NCBI GenBank assembly: GCA_033239525.1
Contig: BSYO01000010.1
Location: 9,699,379-9,763,378, forward strand
From: Nepenthes gracilis
Taxonomy: Eukaryota; Streptophyta; Magnoliopsida; Caryophyllales; Nepenthaceae
Direction: 5' to 3'
Length of the DNA stretch: 64,000 nucleotides
The notes beneath the pieces were generated by a model. The model saw only the letters and a list, made by a program, of their open reading frames with translations. It had not been told where the DNA came from and ran no database searches. How positions within the stretch are numbered: the first letter of the stretch is position 1; every line of letters begins with the position of its first letter. Both the position numbers and the translations under genes were made by a program. Shown in pieces: positions 1 to 10,838 of this stretch.

Positions 1-956
1 ATGTTGTTTTTAATTGTACACAATTTAATAGAAAAACCCTCAAAGGGATTAATGACATAATAAATAACATGTAAACAACTAAATAGAGAAAAAAAAAAAA
101 GCTAAAAGACAAACATATGATAAGTAATAATCAAAATGTAATACAAGAGAATAGAATGACTGACTTGGGTAGGCTCATTGCCACTTAAGAGCATAGCTAG
201 TAGTTTGGTGCAATTTTCATGAACTCCCTCAGCTTCCTATTGATATATATGCATTACATTTATGGACTTCTTTTCTATTTTAAATCATGAAAGTCCTCTT
301 CCAAGCATTAGATTTGGGCTTTGTTCATTTTGTATTCCGTCTTTATATGTAATTTTTGCATGCCAATGACGTGCAGATATGTTTGAATTGTAAAACATAA
401 TAAAATTTACACTAACAATCCATTATATTCTTCAATAATATGAATAATTATCTGACTCATCAAGTTATATTGTTGGTAATATTACAAATTTTGGAGTGAA
501 AATCGTGTCTATTGTGGACCATTATAATAATGTGAATTTATTGCCTACTTTAATGACTTGTATATGTTGAGCTTTATGGAAAAAAATCGAAGAGCATGCC
601 AAAATAAATAAATATGATAAAGGAAAACATAATCAACAATTTGGAAAAAAAATTCAGGTACCGGCATTGCCTATTTATTCAAGCTGCTTGATACATCTCT
701 AAATTCAGGTTATTGTATGGATTAGAGGGTCATTTAATCTCCCATGGCAGGTCAAACTAAATTGGGTCGGGCCTTCACCACTTTGAACCTAAGTCCTGCG
801 TAGTACAACAAACAAATGAAAGGTCAGAGAAGTGGCGGGACTCGCTTCTTGGTATATTCACTGACACTCAAATCAGAAATATTTTTCAATAGATGAAAAG
901 ATGTGAGGATATGAAAGAAATATATGGATGCATGTTATGGGGGATTGAGTGTCTAT
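1..956. other. AT-rich non-coding flank, nothing recognised
   Basis: No long reading frame, RNA gene or repeat family was recognised. A somewhat GC-richer patch lies around 700-860. It lies outside the large nested retrotransposon that starts at 3630. Confidence 0.5.
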
Positions 957-1575
957 AAAGGATTAAGCTCTAACAGGTCCACCCAACCAAAGGCTGCTTA
1001 GAAAGATAGAGGATTGAGCTCTGCTAGATGCGCCCAACCAGTGGACGGTTTAGAGAAATGGATAACTGAGCTTCGTTAAAGTGTGCCCAACTAGGGTGTG
1101 GTTTAGAGAGATGGAGGACTACGCTCCGCTGGATGTACCCGGTTAGGGGGTGGCTTTAAGAGATGAAGGATTAGGCTCCACTAGATGTGTCCGGTTATGG
1201 GGTGACTTAGAGAGATAGATTAGGCTTCACTAGATGTGCCTAGCTAGGAGGTGGTTTAAAAAGATGGAAGATTAAACTTTGCTAATGTGCACCCGCCCAG
1301 GTGTGGTTTAGAAAGATGGAGGATTGGGCTCCAGTGGATACGCACGACTAAGGGACGACTTAAAGAAATGGATAACTGAGCTTCGTTGAGTTGCGCCCGG
1401 CCACAAGGCGGTTTAGAGAGATGGAGGACTAAGCTCTATTGAGGTGCGCTTAGCCAGGAGGTGGTTTAGAGAGATGAATGATTGGATTCCGCTAGATACA
1501 CTCGGCTAATAGGCAACTTAGAGAGATGAAAGATTGAGCTCTGCCAAGGTGCGCTCAGTCAGGAGGTGGGTTTGA
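957..1575. repeat. 52-bp minisatellite, about 12 degenerate copies
   Basis: A unit of about 52 bp recurs head to tail. It starts GAGAGATGGAGGATTGAGCT, continues with a CCGCTAGATGCGCCC-like middle, and ends near GGTGGTTTA. Two clear unit starts are at 1001 and 1053. Copies differ by many substitutions, so the array is old. It is purine-rich on the plus strand and has no open frame across it. No match to the LTR families further right was seen. Confidence 0.8.
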
Positions 1576-2460
1576 GACAGTGGTTCTCGCGAGGGAGCAA
1601 CAAGCAAGAAGTAAGAAGTAATGCACTCACTAAGGAGTGGTTAACTGTTGAGTGCACCCGCGGAGGGTCGCTAATTGGAAGAGAAAAAGATTCCTGAGTA
1701 TTGACGGTGAAAAGAAAGGTCACCTGTCAGCCCTTTTCCAACTGCAGACAGAGAGGGCTCTCTACGCCCTACTCTACGAGTTGTCTTTGCCAGCTATGTA
1801 GTGTGAGAGCTCGGAGCTGGCACGAGGTCTACATAACCACTAGTTAGGATTGGTGATTGACAAGGAAGAAGGATTCACCTCTGGCAGGAGGTAACTCTGA
1901 AACTGATCATCACATGTCTTTAGTCATTTCCCTTGTTCTCTATTTTTACAAGTTTGAAGAGAGTTCTTCTTCTGTGATCATTCGAGCCCCCCTTTTTTCC
2001 TCCCTCTCATGTAGGGAAAGAAGGTATTTGTAGAAAGAATCATAAGGTACAGGCTAACTAGCATTTCCTTCTTGAGGAATATCATGATTAGTACCTTCCT
2101 TTCTAGCAAGCCCGACATGACAAGTTGTGATTAAGTAGGCGTGTTCGCTGTATTAGAACTAATGAGCTGGCAATGTTGGGACACGTGCTTATGGGCTACA
2201 TTTGGCTAGCGGCTCTATTGGCCCTTTTCACGATGGACAGTTTTGGATCATGCAATCTTGGACCTTAGGTCAGGGGGCCTTCCCCTTGGCTGCAACTTTC
2301 GAACCATTCCCCTACCGTAGTTTGGATCCTAGGTTGGCCTATCGATGACAGACCCATCACTGCCCACATACAAATGTGTTGTGTCGGTATGCCACGCTTA
2401 CATCATTGGTTATATCTGACAAGACATAAGATAAATACGTTTCAATCTAACACAACATGT
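1576..2460. other. GC-richer non-coding block of unknown origin
   Basis: This stretch is clearly less AT-rich than its surroundings and follows directly on the 52-bp minisatellite. Both strands are closed by stops. It holds no readable transposase, RT or gag motif. It may be an LTR or other transposon fragment of a family not otherwise present here. Confidence 0.35.
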
Positions 2461-3624
2461 TGCCCATTTGTGTAGTATCAAATGTGCCTCTGATAGGCAC
2501 AACCTTAATATAAAAAATAAAAAATATTAAAAAATAAATCACACAAAATGTTATAAAAAATATATCACATTTGATTTATTTTATCAAATATTTTTAATAT
2601 TATAATCTATAAAAATAGAAAAAGAATATCTAATAATAATTACTTATTTTTAAATTTCACTTATATTTTTACTACTACTATTTCTAGAATCATCCTTTTT
2701 ATTGGAAATCAAAATATTTTAACTTTTGATGAAATCTTTTGTATTTAGCCAATCATTAAAAAGATACATATTTTTATTGTTTGTAGTGTCATTCTGCTTC
2801 TCTTTTTATTAACTACTCGACATTGATGCTTAAAGTTGATTTCGATGATATCGTACTTATTGATGGGTTTAAGAAGTCTCGTACCATTGATATGAGTACA
2901 GAAAATATTTGCTCAATAACTTTCAACCAATATAGAATTTAAAACTATAATCTATTACTTACAATATTAAAAAAATGGTTCAACTATAAATAATGAAAAA
3001 TTTTAGGCGATGTTATATTTTTACTAATTGACTGTCTTCCATATTGAATTTGTACTAAAGAAGACAAATCTTGTTGGTCACCTATACTATCACTTGTTTC
3101 TTCTATTAGAGTAGATGGTTTTGGTGATGGCTATGGTGTATACATGTCATGTGTTCTATATATGTACTGATAGATACAAATCCTTTTTTTCTTGTGTACT
3201 ATTTATCATTCTCACATTGATATAAAAATTCTTCAAAATAGATATGCAAGTTCTATATTATTGTGGCGATGTAGGCTAGCAATAGAAGATTTTTATAACA
3301 TCTTAATTTTTTTTTTAAAAAAATATAGTTGAATATAATATTAATAAATATATTATTTTTAATAATTTTAATATTTATTTAAAATTATTTGTTTAAATTT
3401 TATATAATCTTCATCGTCGATATTATTTGATAGAAATTATAATCATCCCAAAATAATGCAATCATGTGAATAAATGATAATAATTGGTTTAATAGTAGAT
3501 TTTAGGTCATATAATAAGTACCTATGAGTTTATAAATAATAAAATAAAATATTTTTTAAAAAAATATTTAATTGTTTTAACTATCTACCAATTAATATTT
3601 ATAATCAATTCGACCATCGGGATA
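2461..3624. other. AT-rich non-coding stretch
   Basis: Long A/T runs and no coding signal. It ends at TTTCC (3625-3629), which reads as the left target-site duplication of the nested element E0. The right copy is TTTTC at 45923-45927. Confidence 0.5.
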
Positions 3625-3629
3625 TTTCC

Positions 3630-4024
3630 TATAAGGTATAGGTATCTAAATCATATTAATTATATTAATTAGATTTGTAATAAATAAATTTGGGATAAGT
3701 AATATTGAGAAAAATAAAAAATTTGCCCTAGTGCAACAAGTAGTAAAATTGGGCTCGCTGCTGGCTCGAGCCCAGTAACAAACCAAAAAAACAAATTGCT
3801 TCGAAAAGGCCCACACACGTTGCTCGCTCGAGCGAGTTGGAGGGCGCCAATTCTAGTACATGTGCACCCGCCGAGCGATCAAGTGCGAGTGTGATTTTTT
3901 CTTCAGACCTGACTTCATTTTTATTATAAAAAGAGAAGAATGAGAGGATTTAGAATACAACCACGAAGAGCAGCACAGGAGAAATGAGGAGAAAGAAAAA
4001 GAGAATGATTTTTTCACCAATTTC
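3630..4024 (+). repeat. E0 5' LTR (family A), first part
   Basis: U3 of the left LTR. It matches 31659-31807 of the right LTR, including the shared GGGCTC...GAGCCCAG stretch. It carries GGCTCGAGCC at 3763-3772 and the perfect 14-bp palindrome CTCGCTCGAGCGAG at 3823-3836, upstream of a TATA box (3925-3932). ATTTC at 4020-4024 is one copy of the target duplication of the solo LTR that interrupts it. Confidence 0.85.
3925..3932 (+). promoter_or_regulatory. TATA box of E0 5' LTR
   Basis: TATAAAAA follows a T-rich run. The same TATAAAAAG context lies at 44240-44247 in the right LTR, followed by similar purine-rich leader sequence. Transcription is expected to start about 30 bp downstream. Confidence 0.6.
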
Positions 4025-4363
4025 TGTGACGGAACGGATTTTTTTTTTTAATTCAGTCATTCATAACACAATTAAAAACCCAAACTAAACCAATTAGATG
4101 CAACATAGGATCACAGATGCCATCTAGGACCCATATACTTTTAACCATAATAAGTATAGCGGAAGTTATTCTAACACTTGTGGAAGCATTCATATTCATT
4201 CCAAAATATTCATTTCCGAGTACATAGCCAAAAATGTTTAACCATAGAAGTCCATCAAGTCATTACAATAATATTTCTCCAAAACAAGCTTCCGAGGTCC
4301 TTAATAATCCTTCAGACAGCTCTAATCACTCCAACTTGTTAGGCACAAGCTCTAAAGCTTCAT

Positions 4364-5246
4364 CTATAGGGGAAAAAATATAAAACAATGAGTCGAGGCC
4401 CAGCAAGGTACATGTATATAAACTACAAAACGGTTATGCCAAAACGATCATATAACCATGCAGAACTAGAATGTTTAATCAAATATCGTCTAAAGAGGGT
4501 AAAGACATACTATAACGATATTAAATCTCATGCTTTATAAATCATTACACTATAGACTGTAAAACAATAAATATAAGCTTTACTAATGCATGGTAAAACT
4601 GAAAACAATGCTCTATACTGTTCACTGTCATCTTTTCATTGTATACGATTCATTATCATCTTTTCATCAGATGATACTCTATCATCTTTTTACTATACAA
4701 TATATTTTTATCTTTTATTGTGATATATCTTAACAATTTCAGACCCTGCTAGTGTACCCTACTAGCGGAAGGGCGAATGATCGAGGATAGATTGTATTCA
4801 GTCCACACAATCTAAGGCCTATTATGTCATATATATCTCATCCCGAGGGATATCTGTACTGTGTGTCACCCGAAGGTCAGCCTATGTCGTCATATATATC
4901 CCATCCCGAGGGATATCTATACTGTGTGCCACCCGAAGGTCGGCCTATGTTGTCATATATATCCCATATCGGGGATATCTGTACTGTGTGTCACTTGAAA
5001 GTCGGCCTATCATGTCATATATATCCCATCCTGAGGGATATCTGTACTGTATGCCACCCGAAGGTCGGCCTATCATGTCATATAAATCCCATCCCGAGAG
5101 ATATTTGTACTGTGTGCCACCCGAAGGTCGGCCTATATTCCTCCTGGCTTAACGCCCTTGAGGACAGGGTGGGCCATGAATCGCTCCATGGACAAAGCTA
5201 TCATCGATTACCACCGTATGTTCTAAGACCTCACCCAAGAACTTAC
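4364..5246 (-). other. Candidate LTR-borne intron in F
   Basis: On the minus strand, CCAG/GTAAGTTCTTGGGTGAGG (GT at 5246-5245) matches the plant 5' splice consensus. About 880 nt further, CCCCTATAG/ATG (AG at 4365-4364) occupies the place where related LTRs have TCCAG/ATGAG. The 60-bp tandem repeat and the conserved hairpin fall between them. Splicing is inferred only from site consensus and from the same pair of sites recurring in other LTR families. Confidence 0.4.
4812..5140 (-). repeat. 60-bp tandem repeat inside F
   Basis: Five copies of a unit with CATCCCGAGGGATATCTGTA and CACCCGAAGGTCGGCCTA halves, starting near 4824, 4884, 4947, 5006 and 5066. The unit is present once in family B LTRs (for example 15350-15425). 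CATCCC..GGGATAT-type pairing lets each copy fold back. An open frame across the array (4824-5279) is a by-product of the 60-bp period. Confidence 0.85.
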
Positions 5247-5309
5247 CTGGAGTGTAGTCAGTCTTGGGTCCCAAAATAACATAAGCAGAAATACTTCCTT
5301 CTCAAAAGC

Positions 5310-6235
5310 CATTTTCAGTAAAGCCGGAGTTCATTTTCAGTTCGAAGTCGGAATTCATTTTCAATACAAGTCGGAGTTCATTTTCGATATAATCCGGAGT
5401 TCTCTTTTAACAAAAGCCGGAGTGCATTTGCTCAAAAAGCCGGAATGCTTTAAAAGCCGGAGTGTTCTTTACTCAAAGGATGGAGTGCTTTTTTTATTAA
5501 CAGGACGGAGTGCTTTTTACTAATAGGACGGAGTGCGGAGTACTTTTCCTTTAAAACCAGGGTGCAAAGTCCTTCTTAAAAATTAGAGTGACATTCATTT
5601 AAAATCGAAAGTGCATTTCCTTGTTAAAAACCGGAGTTCTTTCTTTCATAAAGGCCGGAGTTCTTTTTGGACGGAGTGCCTTTTGGACAGAGTGCTTTTT
5701 AAACGGACTACTTTTCACTCAAAGGATGGAGTACTTTTCAGATGGACTGCTTTTTACTCAAAGGGGTGGAGTGCTTTTCACTCAAAGGACGGAGTATTTT
5801 TCAGACGGACTGCTTTTTACTCAAAGGGAGGGAGTGCTTTTCACTCAAAGGACGGAGTACTTTTTGACAAAAGGCGGAGTTTAAAAGCCGGAGTTCATTT
5901 CTCTTTAAGGCCGGAGTTCATTTTAAGGACGGAGTTCATTAAAAGCCGGAGTCCATTTCACATTAAGGCCGGAGTTCATTTTAAAGCCAGAGTTCTTTTT
6001 CAAACCAAAGGACGGAGTTCATTTCTCTTTAAGGCTAGAGTTCTTTTTAAAAGAGCCGGAGTTCATTTTGCATTAAGGCCGGAGCTCATTTTCTTATACA
6101 AAGTCGGAGCTCATTTTCATATTAAGGTGGGAGTTCATTTTAAGGCCAGAGTTCTTTTGGAGTACTTTTTCATCAAAAAGGATGGAGTTCTTATTCTTAA
6201 ACGGACGGAGTACTTTTTCTTCAAAAACATGTAAT
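5310..6235 (-). repeat. Degenerate CCGGAGT minisatellite in F
   Basis: Dozens of short units read GCCGGAGTTCATTTT, GGACGGAGTGCTTTT and similar on the plus strand, spaced roughly 20-35 bp. The array occupies the region between TATA box and donor site on the LTR's own strand. Long frames here (such as 5611-6234) consist only of this repetition and are not taken as proteins. Confidence 0.8.
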
Positions 6236-6683
6236 TATCAGAGTTTGTATAATTTGGCAGATAATCATACTTCAAGCAGAATAAAATCTAACATCCTGAG
6301 CGTCAATGTTTCTTTTAAGCATGCGATCAACATAACTGCATAAGAATATCAGATATACTTGCTTCAAGAACATGCATAATCTTAAAAACAGTGGTGAGTA
6401 CTTTTGAACTTAAAAACGGAGAGTGCATCCGCAAACATTCTTAAATCCAAACTTAAAGAGAGTGGCATCCGAGGTATACTTGCAATATATTCTTGAAGCA
6501 TGAATTTAAAAGTATCGTCCGAAGTACACTTGCAATATTCTTAAAAGATGACTTAAAAATCAACGTCCGAGGTATACTTGCCTGACTGTCCACTCCAATT
6601 GCCTCAAAGTTCTTCCCTCCTTCTTCGCTCCTTATTCTTCCTTGGCGCCAGAAACTCACACTCATCTCTCAACCTGAGCCCGG

Positions 6684-6692
6684 TATATAAAG
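6684..6692 (-). promoter_or_regulatory. TATA box of solo LTR F
   Basis: CTTTATATA on the minus strand, in the context CCTCTTTATATACCGGGCTC. Family C LTRs have the similar CTCTTTATATA(T/C) after equivalent CCACCTAA-type sequence (32758-32766, 39566-39573). Confidence 0.55.
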
Positions 6693-6884
6693 AGGAGGGC
6701 GTAGGTGGGGTAAGTTGGGGTAAGTTAAGGTAAGTTACCTACTCGTACTTGCCTTGATGATTTGGTGGAAGTAGCAGTTAGTTTACTTACCTCAGTACTT
6801 CTACCCAGGGTGTGATGAGGTAGTTTACCTATCTCATTTGGTCGAACCCTAGTTGGATCCTAACTAAATAACAAAGTTGCTTTT

Positions 6885-7140
6885 GTCTTTAGTCGCCGGT
6901 CAACTTTTTGGTAAATTTTCTGGCCAGCGCCAGTCATCATCACAAATTCCGGTCAACCTTTATTCAAATCCGATTAATACTTCAAATCTGGTCAACTCTT
7001 CAAATCTGGTCAACTCTTCAAATCCGGTCAACTTCTTCAAAATCCGATTAACCTCCTTAAATCCGGTCAGCATAATTCCCTCAAATCCAGCCAACTCCTT
7101 CAAATGTGGTCAACATCTCCAATTTCGGTCAACTTCTTCT
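6885..7140 (-). repeat. 18-bp GGTCAACTT(C/T)AAATCC minisatellite in F U3
   Basis: About a dozen units of CAAATCCGGTCAACTCTT type. On the LTR's strand the core is GTTGACCGG, the same core that is repeated in U3 of families C and J and scattered in I. Confidence 0.8.
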
Positions 7141-7544
7141 TATTATTCACTCCGTCCATTACCTTCTTATCAACTTCGGATTTTATTCTCCTTGCACCCA
7201 TAATTCTACTCCGGCTTTACCAACACATAAGGCCGGACTTGATTTTACCTTAAGTGAAAGGCCGGACTGCTTTTACACTAAGGGAGGACGACCTTCTTTT
7301 ACGCTAAGAGAAGATGGACTACTTTTTCCTCACACAAAGGCCACTCCGGTCGTCAGGCCACTTCGGCCTCACTTCACACAATTCACTCCAGTCTTCAAAT
7401 TCAGAAGACAAATTCTAATTTCAAAATATGCTCTAAAGTCGATTTACATTTTCCGAATAACCTTCAATTTTTCTTGATCCTTTGATTATTTTGACTCGAC
7501 GACTGGGACTTCCTATATTTTAGAATCTGGGTCGTCACAATTTC

Positions 7545-9135
7545 GGTCCAATTAGAGTAAGAAAAATGATAGATCGAATGAAGACAAGTGTATCTCCAAC
7601 TAGGTTTTCCATTTTCACTGCTTTTTGACATCTCTATTTTGATATTTATGTTCTAAAGCCCTCATCCCCTAAGTTTTGTCACAAATAATGTATGTTTCTC
7701 ATAATATTTCGATTAGATTTTGTATTTATATATGGTTATTATAAATTGTGGCTTTGATTTCGTTGTTTGTCTCATGTTTTGTATTCATTTTATATCCGGA
7801 TCGGTTTGTTGCAAACCCTAGCTCAAAAATTTGATGATGTTTGGTTCTAAACTTTTGAGAAATGTGATGGAAATGTTAATTGACCTATTGTTAAGTTTGT
7901 TGGGTGATTTTTATTTCGAGTTTTGAAAAAGAGTTATACTATTAAAATTTTTGAGAGTATTCAGAACTATTTGAAGGATTATTTGTAAAAGTTTGATTTG
8001 GCTTTTGAGGCATGATGAGTTAAGATTAAGGAATTAAGAACAAGGATACATTTAGTTAAGTAAATCAGTAAAAAATTGGACCTAGGACTATCGTACAATC
8101 AGGTAAGATTTTATGACATACCTTAGAATGTAATGGTAGTAATCGAGGATAACTCCATCCATAAAGTGATACGTGGCCTGCCTCTCCTCGGGGCGTTAAA
8201 TTAGGAGGATAGAAATTTTGGAACTTGAAATTTAGAAAATGAGATTATTCAAATTTTGGCATTATATTGTATAGAGTGAACATAATCTATCATCGATTAT
8301 TCACTCCCTTGACTAATAGGGTCTATTGGTTTGGGTTTCTTCGGATAATAAAGTTGAATTTAAAGAATATGTGAAGTTTGAAATTGGTTTATAACTTCTG
8401 ACATTCTTTTATAATGATTAATGATTTTCTTACTTTTTCCATGTACCTTTTGTTCTTTGATATTCGCATGGATTTGCCTTTGTTATAGTTATGTTTTGTA
8501 TAAGGAATTTCATTTGCATGCTTTTATGGTACCTTGTTGGGTTTCGGCCCACTCTTCTATTTTTTTCCTCCAGACGTGACCCTAGAGGTACTGCCTAACG
8601 AGAAAGAGTAAAGAAAGGGTTTAGTTAAAGAAGCCTTGAGAAGATCTGAAGCCTGTTGAAGAATTTTTGAAAGTTTGATAATAGTGAATGTAAATAACTA
8701 ATTTTATGGATGGAATTTATGTATTTACAGTCATGACATATTATGCTTTATGTTGGGTTACTGTTTTTGCTTCCGTAGGATTATTTTATGGATCTAGTTT
8801 TGCTTCTATATTTTTGATTTTGGACATGTACAGGTTCCTAGTTGGCATCTCCCTTTTTAAATTGATATAGTGGACAAGACGTGTTGTTTTCGAGCCATGG
8901 ACGTTATGACGTTTTGTTGATCCTGTATTTGTATAATGAATGAATATAGAAGTCTATTTATCTGTATGTTTGTCCAGGTTGTGTAAATTTCAGGTTGTTT
9001 GTACTGAGTTTTTGTTTAATTTTAGAAAAAACTCTGCCCGATTTTCTTTAGACATTTGTGTTATTTTCTTATGGGTTTTAGTTATCTGTTTTAATGACGG
9101 AAGTTATTTGAGAAAAAATGACCCGTGTCATCACA
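7545..9135 (+). repeat. E0 5' LTR (family A), remaining part
   Basis: Resumes after solo LTR F and matches 44340-45922 of the right LTR almost throughout. It contains a donor-like TCAG/GTAAGATT (GT at 8103), the TAATCGAGGATAAC module near 8140, an AATCTATCATCGATTATTCA module near 8290, and a pyrimidine tract ending CCTCCAG (AG at 8572-8573). Ends ATCACA at 9135. Confidence 0.88.
8103..8573 (+). other. Candidate LTR-borne intron in E0 5' LTR
   Basis: TCAG/GTAAGATT to TTTTTTTCCTCCAG, 471 nt. The right LTR repeats both sites (GT at 44893, AG at 45361) although the LTRs have otherwise diverged. Splicing is an inference. Confidence 0.4.
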
Positions 9136-9362
9136 GTTAGTATTAGAAAAAGGAGATGCCTTAGGAATGATCGATCTAAAAGCGGAAGTTTAGATTTAAG
9201 TTTAAGTAGGAATAGGTTGAGGGTAATTAGGATTAGATTGGATGTTTAGGTGTTAGCCTCTAGGTTAATCCTAAATTATGTTGAGTTATTGTTCACCCCT
9301 TCCTCTAACCTGATTTTCTTAAGGTCTATAAATATTGTAATGTTTTGGTTATAGGATATAGT
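9136..9362 (+). other. E0 leader with decayed primer-binding site
   Basis: TTAGTATTAGAAA directly after the LTR (9137-9149) is a decayed form of TGGTATCAGAG, the site complementary to the 3' end of plant initiator tRNA-Met. The following GAGATGCCTTAGGAATGATCG is shared with the leaders of E1, E2 and E3. The gag start codon follows at 9363. Confidence 0.65.
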
Positions 9363-10403
9363 ATGGCTAGTGGAAGTGGTAAAAGAAATAACCGCGGAGG
9401 TGTTAGTACTCTCCAAGACCGAGAAGCTGAATACGTGAATTTGTTGAGAAGAATGACAAACATTGTTGAATCAATGGAGTAGCGTTATATGGCTCCGGTC
9501 CCAGCACCCGAGCCAATTCCAGTAAATCCTTCACCGATGGCGTATGATAAGTTCACGGCGAAGAGAGAGACTGAATTCTTAGGTGAACCTGATCTGGTGA
9601 AGGTAAATATTTTGATACGGAGGACGAAGAAGATTTTTACGATGATCCAATGCTTTGATCAAGAAAAGGTCACTTTTACAATGTGCAAGTTGGAAGGTAA
9701 AGCTGATAGCTGATGGGCCATAAAAAAGAGGGCGTTAGGTGTATCCAACGATAAGATTACTTGGGGGATATTTGAAGAAGTTTTTATGGAAAAGTATTTC
9801 CCTTCCAGTCTTTAGGATTAGAAGGAGTAAGAATTTATGCAGTTTAGGCAAGGGAATCAGACTGTAGCGGAATATGATACAAAGTTTATTGAGTTGTTCC
9901 AATATGCTCCGTTTTTTGTGGAGGATGAATTAAGGAAGGCTAAAAAGTTTCAGTAGAGATTAAGAGACGATACTAGGAGGCAATTGGTGACTCAAAAGCC
10001 CCAGACCTACGCGAAGATTTTAGATCGAGCTTTGATATTCGAGAAGGAGTTAGAGACTCAAAAGTTCTTTGCCAAGAGGGTAACCAGCTAAACAAGTTAT
10101 AGTATGGGATAGAATGTAGGGTCATCGGGGCCATCTAAAAAGGCAAAGGCGAAGACGACAGTTAAGGAAAAAAGTATCACTGAAGTTTAGTTAGTAGCGA
10201 GTCCTCAGGCATCAGCGGCTGACTGTATTCACTGTGGGAGAAAGCATACAAAGAGGTCCTGTTATAGGGCGTCGATGGCTTGTTATAATTGTGGTTAGTA
10301 GGGCCACCTAATTAAGGATTGCTTATTGCCAAAGAGGTTGGAAGTAAAGAAGCCAATCGTTTCAGCTAAAGCATTTGCGGTGACGGTATAGGATGTTGAG
10401 GCA
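9363..10403 (+). pseudogene. gag: gag of E0 (nucleocapsid-capsid precursor), interrupted by E1
   Basis: Gag forms the virus-like particle that packages element RNA. From ATG at 9363 (MASGSGKRNN, parallel to MASGRGRRNG of E3) one frame runs to 10403. It shows the retrotransposon-gag core (YDKFTAKRETEFLGEPD near residues 59-75, RALGVSNDKITWGIFEE, then EYDTKFIELF...VEDELRKAKKFQ) and a CCHC knuckle (CYNC...GHLIKDC) near residue 307. About 12 in-frame stops interrupt it, mostly TAG where CAG is expected, and no frameshift was found. Two stops sit inside the knuckle. Translation would continue in frame into protease at 28229 if E1 were absent. Typical decay of a methylated plant element. Confidence 0.85.
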
Positions 10404-10544
10404 TGTGACGACCTGAGTTCCTAAATATGATAATTAAGAGATGATTAGTATGTTAATGATCGATACTAATCTTATGGGATGATTAAGGTTTGGTATCGGA
10501 AGAAAAATCGAAATTATTCGTGTCCGGCCTTTGAAGCCGCCAAT

Positions 10545-10700
10545 GAAGCCAAGGCTGGCCGGGCGCCGAGCCGGGCTCGAGCGGATGCTGAGACCGCCCG
10601 TGGGCTGGCCGCTCGCCGGCCGCTCGAAGGGCGCGAGCGGTGGCCGCCCGTGGCTGGCCGCTCGATGGCCGCTCGCCCGGCCGCTCAGCGGCCGGCGCAA
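10545..10700 (+). repeat. GC-rich GGCCGCTCG array in family B U3
   Basis: Short units of GGCCGCTCG, GGCCGCCCG and GCTCGAGCGG recur, many forming small inverted repeats (GCCGGCCGC, GAGCGGCCG). It stands out sharply against about 35-40 percent GC surroundings. The equivalent blocks at 13650-13820, 19870-20040 and 25190-25380 are the parts where LTR copies disagree most. Long frames here on both strands come from the absence of AT-rich stops. Confidence 0.7.
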
Positions 10701-10830
10701 GATAAAACGCGCCGCGCGATCGTTCTCCCTCATTTTCGATCGGGCCGAGGGTTTGAGGAGAGAGAGAGGGGCGCGACTAGAGAGAGAAGGAAGGAGATCG
10801 AGCCCGGGAGTCCGATTCCGTCCAAAGCAG

Positions 10831-10838
10831 TATAAAGG
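10831..10838 (+). promoter_or_regulatory. TATA box of E1 5' LTR
   Basis: TATAAAGG follows GTCCGATTCCGTCCAAAGC. The same arrangement occurs at 13945, 20160 and 25491 in the other family B LTRs. The downstream GTGAAAGCACGCGTCGAGGC is strongly conserved among the copies. Confidence 0.65.

Larger units (their letters stand above)
4025..7539 (-). mobile_element. Solo LTR F, minus strand, inserted in E0 5' LTR
   Basis: Bounded by TGTGACGGAACGG on the left and GGGTCGTCACA on the right, the reverse complements of an LTR end (CCGTTCCGTCACA) and an LTR start (TGTGACGACCC). Both sides carry ATTTC (4020-4024, 7540-7544), and E0 LTR sequence continues on either side. No gag or pol lies inside, so it is a solo LTR of 3515 bp, the usual product of LTR-LTR recombination. 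On the minus strand it holds, in order, a GTTGACCGG-type array, a CCGGA(G/C)T-type array, a TATA box, a donor-like CCAG/GTAAGT, a 60-bp repeat and the GTACCTTGCTGGGCCTCG module. Confidence 0.92.

Noticed and set aside
4824..5279. Open frame of 151 codons with a 20-residue repeat
   Set aside because: The 60-bp DNA repeat is divisible by three and keeps a frame open; it lies on the strand opposite to the LTR's transcription.
5611..6234. Open frame of 207 codons
   Set aside because: It consists of translated CCGGAGT minisatellite units inside solo LTR F; no start context, composition or homology supports a protein.
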